From UBA10364 sp049611965 (lineage in GTDB: Bacteria > Bacteroidota > Bacteroidia > Flavobacteriales > Schleiferiaceae), in the NCBI GenBank assembly GCA_049611965.1, contig JBMZBC010000005.1, forward strand, positions 13,744 through 77,743: DNA of 64,000 nucleotides. Direction: 5' to 3'. Shown in pieces: positions 59,879 to 64,000 of the stretch. A model generated the notes under the pieces. That model was given only the letters and a program-made list of their open reading frames with translations, was not told where the DNA came from and did not search any database. How positions within the stretch are numbered: position 1 is the first letter of the stretch; every line of letters starts with the position of its first letter. Made by a program: the position numbers and the translations under genes.

Positions 59879-62284
59879 ATGCGTAAGGCATTGAAGGTTC
59901 TTGGTATAGTGCTCTCAATTGTGGTGTTGCTCCTTGGTGGCGCCGCCGGGTACATTTATACTCAACAAGATGCCATCATCGCCGGCGGCGTAGCAAAGAT
60001 TAACGAGCAGCTTAAGGCACCCGTTTCTGTGGGTACTATTGAACTTGATTTGCTCGGCGGATTCCCTCGAGTACGCATCGCCCTGAACGATGTGCGCATC
60101 GAAGACCCGCTTCGAAAGAACGAATTTCTCCTAGAAGCACAATATGTGGGTCTCGGTATGAATGTATTCTCTGTTATTCAAGGGGAATATGTGGTTGAAG
60201 AGCTCAGTCTTGGTGAAGGCCGATTGAATCTGTACGATAATGGGAAGTCGGCGAATTGGGATTTATTTAATTCCACCGAAGATGATGCATCTACGAGCGT
60301 GGGATTGGACCGCGTTGAACTTCAAAATTTAGCCCTTACCTACCTCGCTCCTAAGGACGGTATCGACTATAAATGTTATGCAAATAATGCAGTTCTTTCT
60401 GGGATGATAGACGAAGTAATCACCTTGAGTGTACGCGCGGACCTCACAGAAAACGAACTTCGTTTAGATCGAGAACTCTGGGTACGTGAAGCTGCACTTT
60501 CTGGAGCCTTTGCCTTTACAAGCGAAGGAGATAACTGGGAGATCACTTCGTCAAAAATCAATGTGAATGGTGGCGCTTTGAGCGGCTCTTTGAATCAAGA
60601 CGGTGGTGAATTGGCCTTGGAAACGGGGGATCTGCTGCCCATCATGAAAAGTCTACCGCTGCTCGAATTTGAAGACATTGCTATCGAGAAATTCAACAGC
60701 TCGCTGCGCTGGAAGGGCAGCTACGAGCAATGGGCACTATACCTACAGCCCGTGGGTAGTGCGTTCTCTTACAAGGGAATTGCCATTTCAGACTGTAGTG
60801 CTAGCGTTGATATTCTTTGGGACGATGTTCCGAGTATCAGTATTGAAAGTATCGCCCTGAAAACGACCACCGGGGAATTGCGCGGTTCAGCTTCCTTGGA
60901 CGGTAAAAAACCATTGCTGAGGGCCAATGTTGAGGGCGGCTCTAACCTAAGTGAACTCTTTGCTTTTGTAGAGGTAGAAACCTTGATCAACCCCATGGGA
61001 TTCTGGAGCGGCACTGAGCTTACTATAGCACAACGCTTTAACAATTGGGACGAATTTGAGCCCATTGGAGAGACCGTATTTGAGGGCAATTTACAGTTGA
61101 AGGAAGTGAGCTTTGGGATCAGCGAGAGTAACATCAACTTCGAGAATCTTGAGGCGGAATTAACCGTAAAAGGTGATGATATCAGAGTTGATCGTTGTTT
61201 CGTACAGAGTGGACCAAACAACGCAGTGGCCACTGGCGCTGTCCTTGATGCATTAAACGGCCGACCACAAGTGGCGTTGCGCCTAGAAAGTCCGACCATA
61301 GATGCCGACCCCCTACTCTTTTGGGAATTTGAAGATGGTGAAGACCAGGACGAGGATTTCGGGTTCGATTTTGAGGTAGACCTTTTCATCGACAACCTCA
61401 ACCTAGGAAAGTTCGACGGTAAAGGATTGCGAGGGACCATCTACAACCGAGGCACAAAGCTTCTAGGTAGAGAAATGCGCATTGACGGATGTGGTGGAAC
61501 CTTCCGAGGAAATTGGGCCTTGGCAGAAGAATCTAGCGGTAGCCGTTTTTGGAGTTCCGCATCCTGTACTACCATAGAGATGGACCAACTTCTGAAAAGC
61601 TTCGACAGCTTTGATATTGAAGACTTGGATGAAAGTAATTTGAAAGGGACGGTGAACGCAACAGCGGAATTGACTTTCCACTTCGATAGAGAATGGGACG
61701 TCATCTCAAAGCGCACGAGTATTGATGCTGAAGCGGAAGTACGCAACGGAACCTTACAGAACTACGCACCGCTCCAAGAGCTTAGTGCTTTTGTGGACCG
61801 CGACGAACTCTCCCGTATAGACTTCCCCTATTTAAAGGGGCCTTTCCAGATTCGCGGGGACACCTTGATCATACCAGAGACTCGCGTGGACAATAGCGCC
61901 ATCAATCTATGGGTAAACGGTTGGCAGAATCTAGAGACCGATGATATCGAATACAGCATTCGTATTGGGCTCAAAGATTTGGCCTTGCGCGGCAAGAATT
62001 CCAACCGTGATTTGGGAACTTGGGTGGCTGAGGCCGAAACCGAAAACCAGCCATACATGAGGCTTCTTGTGGGCTGTAACCTTGACGATCCTTGCATCAG
62101 TTTAGACAGACAGCAGATTCGCACTTCTCTAAAATCGACCCTCAAGCAAGAGAAAGAAGACCTGAAGACGCTCTTCAAGCGCGACGAAGAAGAGGAACGC
62201 AAGAACGACAGGAACAAAGGCAGTTTTGAATTGCTCTGGCCGGAATCGGACAGCTTATCCTATAGCATGCTGTATTTAAGATAA
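59879..62284 (+). CDS. AsmA-like inner-membrane/periplasmic protein
   Basis: The 801 residues have an N-terminal transmembrane helix (LKVLGIVLSIVVLLLGGAAGYIYT), then a large beta-rich region starting INEQLKAPVSVGTIELDLLG and LNDVRIEDPLRKNEFLLEAQ. This is the pattern of AsmA/TamB-related bridging proteins that carry lipids between membranes. The C-terminal region repeats AsmA-type blocks (LAFKD-type motifs; TLIIPETRVDNSAINLWVNG). It ends with a charged helix and SLSYSMLYLR. Acidic stretch EDGEDQDEDFGFDF near residue 490. It is nearly fused to the upstream synthase gene (4-base gap). Confidence 0.85.
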   Translation: MRKALKVLGIVLSIVVLLLGGAAGYIYTQQDAIIAGGVAKINEQLKAPVSVGTIELDLLGGFPRVRIALNDVRIEDPLRKNEFLLEAQYVGLGMNVFSVIQGEYVVEELSLGEGRLNLYDNGKSANWDLFNSTEDDASTSVGLDRVELQNLALTYLAPKDGIDYKCYANNAVLSGMIDEVITLSVRADLTENELRLDRELWVREAALSGAFAFTSEGDNWEITSSKINVNGGALSGSLNQDGGELALETGDLLPIMKSLPLLEFEDIAIEKFNSSLRWKGSYEQWALYLQPVGSAFSYKGIAISDCSASVDILWDDVPSISIESIALKTTTGELRGSASLDGKKPLLRANVEGGSNLSELFAFVEVETLINPMGFWSGTELTIAQRFNNWDEFEPIGETVFEGNLQLKEVSFGISESNINFENLEAELTVKGDDIRVDRCFVQSGPNNAVATGAVLDALNGRPQVALRLESPTIDADPLLFWEFEDGEDQDEDFGFDFEVDLFIDNLNLGKFDGKGLRGTIYNRGTKLLGREMRIDGCGGTFRGNWALAEESSGSRFWSSASCTTIEMDQLLKSFDSFDIEDLDESNLKGTVNATAELTFHFDREWDVISKRTSIDAEAEVRNGTLQNYAPLQELSAFVDRDELSRIDFPYLKGPFQIRGDTLIIPETRVDNSAINLWVNGWQNLETDDIEYSIRIGLKDLALRGKNSNRDLGTWVAEAETENQPYMRLLVGCNLDDPCISLDRQQIRTSLKSTLKQEKEDLKTLFKRDEEEERKNDRNKGSFELLWPESDSLSYSMLYLR

Positions 62285-62292
62285 CCTCTCTT

Positions 62293-64000
62293 TTACATCT
62301 CCTCAGCAAACAGGGCGTCCAAAGTACCTTGCGCCAATGGGTGGTACGACGCTCGTGAATTCATGTAAATCTTTTTGGCCCAAGCTTGGCGTTTTTCATC
62401 GCCTTCCAACATGCTCTGATACATTGGCACTATAAACTTGCGGCGTCCTACGCTGCCCAAGAAGCTCTCGACTTTCTTCGTATAGATGTCATTGTCGTAG
62501 CCCTCAAAACCTGTCTTAAGTATGGCGGAATACCATGCTGCTACGATCTCCGGGTTTGGACTGCCACTGAAACCATAGTTCCCGTCGGCCAACGCATAAT
62601 GTCCTTCCGTAGCACCTCCGGCCTCAAGACCTCTGATGTAGCGCAGCCATTCCTGGGTCGTCCAGCGGATGGTCGTTTCTTGCGGTAAATAAGCCATACT
62701 TCGTGCATCCGCTGCATCTGGATCCACATTCAACAGCATCGTCACAGCATCGTCTACCACGACGAAGCGGTTCGAAGCTGGGAACGGACAGTTCACAGGT
62801 AGCCCAGTACCGTATACCCACTGTTCTACACCCACTTTATCCCATTGCTCCTGAGTCATCACCGCGGCCAATTCCTGCAAGAAGACTTCGGTAACCATGG
62901 TTTTGAATTTGTACTTGTCGAAGTAGTAGGTTAAGAATTCATCCCACTTTTCGCGGCCCACCGTATTCTCACACAGGCGCAAGAAGTGGAACCCTTTATC
63001 GTAGGCAATGGCATTGACACCATCGTCTGGATTCTTGCCTTTCAAATCTTGTTTCAAAGACGTCGCCTCCACATTTTCCTCCAGCATCACGGCCAATTCT
63101 TTTTGCAAATCATCGTAGCTCAATGCCTCGAGCATGTCCGCAAAATCGACCCCATAGAGCTTCTCCATAATGCGCATCTCGAAGTAAACCGTGAAACCCT
63201 CGTTAATCCAGAAGTCGTTCCACGTCGCGTTGGTCACCAAATTGCCGCTCCAGCTGTGGGCCAGCTCGTGCGCAATTAGACTCACTAAACTCATATCACC
63301 CACAACAACCGTTGGCGTCAAGAAGGTTAATCTTGGGTTTTCCATCCCCCCAAACGGGAACGACGGCGGGAGTACAAGCATGTCGTAACGTCCCCAATAA
63401 TACGGGCCGTACATCTCCTCTGCATCGGCAATCATATCCTCGGTCTGTGCGAACTCGTACGCTGCATTGCGTACCATCTCCGGCTCAGCATATACCCCTG
63501 AGCGCTCGCCCAAAGGAATGAATGCTAGGTCACCCACGCCCAACGCAAGCAAGTAAGAAGGAATAGGCTGTGGCATGCTAAATTCATAGATGCCCTCGTC
63601 GTTTTTCTGTGTTGGATTCGACGCACTCATTAACGCCAAAACCTCTTTCGGCACCTTCACAGTAGCCTCATAGGTAAACCTCACCCCTGGACGGTCTTGA
63701 CAAGGCACCCAAGTCCTTGCAAGGATGGCTTGACTTTGCGTAAACAAGAACGGCTGACGCTTCCCTTGGGTCAATTCTGCCGGGTACCACTGCAACGCCT
63801 CAGCCTCTGGTGAGGTCTTGTATAATATGCTTATAGTCTGAGCACCCGGTGCTGGAACTACCAGTGCTGAACCCAACAATGGATCGTCGCCTTCAATAGT
63901 AAATAATGTGCGGTTTCCATCCACCAAAACTTCGTTTACCTGCAAGTCTTTGATGTCAAAAATGACCGTGTCTGCATGTCCCTCTTCTAGAGTCCAAACT
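62293..64000 (-). CDS. M1 family metallopeptidase (leukotriene-A4-hydrolase-like), N-terminus cut by window edge
   Basis: The leftward frame is open to base 64000, so the start lies beyond the edge; at least 569 residues are present. Zinc-aminopeptidase features are GGMENPRLTFLTP (substrate motif), HELAHSWSGNLV (HExxH) and, 19 residues on, the third zinc ligand in WINEGFTVYFE. The C-terminal half (about residues 350 to the end of the visible part) is the helical domain of LTA4H-type aminopeptidases. It cleaves N-terminal amino acids from peptides. Convergent with the AsmA-like gene, with 8 bases between the stops. Confidence 0.95.
   Translation of the reverse strand, partial: VWTLEEGHADTVIFDIKDLQVNEVLVDGNRTLFTIEGDDPLLGSALVVPAPGAQTISILYKTSPEAEALQWYPAELTQGKRQPFLFTQSQAILARTWVPCQDRPGVRFTYEATVKVPKEVLALMSASNPTQKNDEGIYEFSMPQPIPSYLLALGVGDLAFIPLGERSGVYAEPEMVRNAAYEFAQTEDMIADAEEMYGPYYWGRYDMLVLPPSFPFGGMENPRLTFLTPTVVVGDMSLVSLIAHELAHSWSGNLVTNATWNDFWINEGFTVYFEMRIMEKLYGVDFADMLEALSYDDLQKELAVMLEENVEATSLKQDLKGKNPDDGVNAIAYDKGFHFLRLCENTVGREKWDEFLTYYFDKYKFKTMVTEVFLQELAAVMTQEQWDKVGVEQWVYGTGLPVNCPFPASNRFVVVDDAVTMLLNVDPDAADARSMAYLPQETTIRWTTQEWLRYIRGLEAGGATEGHYALADGNYGFSGSPNPEIVAAWYSAILKTGFEGYDNDIYTKKVESFLGSVGRRKFIVPMYQSMLEGDEKRQAWAKKIYMNSRASYHPLAQGTLDALFAEEM

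Noticed and set aside
60769..61440. 223-codon frame antisense to the AsmA-like gene
   Set aside because: Ser/Pro/Leu-rich shadow composition; the opposite strand carries the continuous AsmA-like frame.
1..64000. CRISPR arrays, insertion sequences, prophage, rRNA operon
   Set aside because: No regularly spaced repeats, transposase, integrase, phage structural genes or rRNA sequence found on reading both strands.

Overview
The window comes from a member of the Bacteroidota, most likely a marine Flavobacteriales (Cryomorphaceae/Schleiferiaceae-like). Four things point there. It carries the gliding / type IX secretion core gldK-gldL-gldM-gldN behind a PorP/SprF-family gene. The order miaB - sigma54 activator - lptE - TPR protein - secG - groES - groEL is typical of the phylum. 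Several candidate promoters fit TTG-N19-TAnnTTTG. Shine-Dalgarno sequences are weak. Base composition is about 45% GC, with AT-richer patches near 18.7-19.8 kb, 50.7-52.1 kb and 54.1-55.4 kb. I see no insertion sequence, prophage, CRISPR array or rRNA operon. Three tRNAs are present: Leu-CAA, Val-GAC and Arg-CCG.

0-9.7 kb: an edge-truncated glucosaminidase; a lone 40-codon gene whose C-terminus copies the redox tail of ribonucleotide reductase; a coupled membrane-protein pair; ahcY; a phosphopantetheinyl transferase-GNAT fusion coupled to a NadR-like P-loop protein; dnaG; an MscS channel; and a djlA-like / polyprenyl synthase pair. 9.8-13.6 kb: the class Ia ribonucleotide reductase operon nrdB-nrdA. 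13.6-20 kb: a DUF3109 protein, a MarC protein, glyS, an acidic lipoprotein, an S41 protease with dCMP deaminase, two small secreted proteins and tRNA-Leu. 20-23 kb: prs-rplY-pth-SMUG2-like glycosylase. 23-30.4 kb: the groESL / secG / lptE / sigma54 / miaB block. 30.5-39.7 kb: topA, an arginase-fold protein lacking metal ligands, and the type IX secretion operon. 39.7-50 kb: a FAD oxidoreductase, DUF983, an ABC-F ATPase overlapping a PafA-like phosphatase, small envelope proteins, an OmpA lipoprotein, a cysteine-rich protein, a thioredoxin-like protein, and a sulfotransferase / class IV aminotransferase pair. 50-64 kb: an acyltransferase, a TVP38-like / PmtA-like pair, two cold-shock proteins, a lipoprotein amine oxidase, metG with tRNA-Arg directly downstream, an LD-carboxypeptidase, YraN, a pseudouridine synthase with an altered catalytic position, an AsmA-like protein and an edge-truncated M1 aminopeptidase.

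Nucleotide and DNA metabolism is well represented (nrdAB, dCMP deaminase, prs, ahcY, dnaG, topA, a glycosylase), as is envelope biogenesis and secretion (secG, lptE, gldKLMN, AsmA-like, OmpA, LD-carboxypeptidase).

The best candidate for something undescribed is the stand-alone ribonucleotide reductase tail peptide at 692-814. It has its own candidate promoter and a strong terminator, so it looks like a complete transcription unit. It also shares an 11-bp element, containing the palindrome GTTAATAAC, with the nrdB upstream region; the 9-bp core recurs in the prs leader. Other points of interest are the metal-ligand-poor arginase homologue in front of the type IX genes, the pseudouridine synthase with Glu in place of the catalytic Asp, the PafA-like gene whose signal peptide is encoded inside the ABC-F gene, and the sulfotransferase-aminotransferase and TVP38-methyltransferase pairs. 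All assignments come from reading the sequence and from remembered family motifs; no database search was run.
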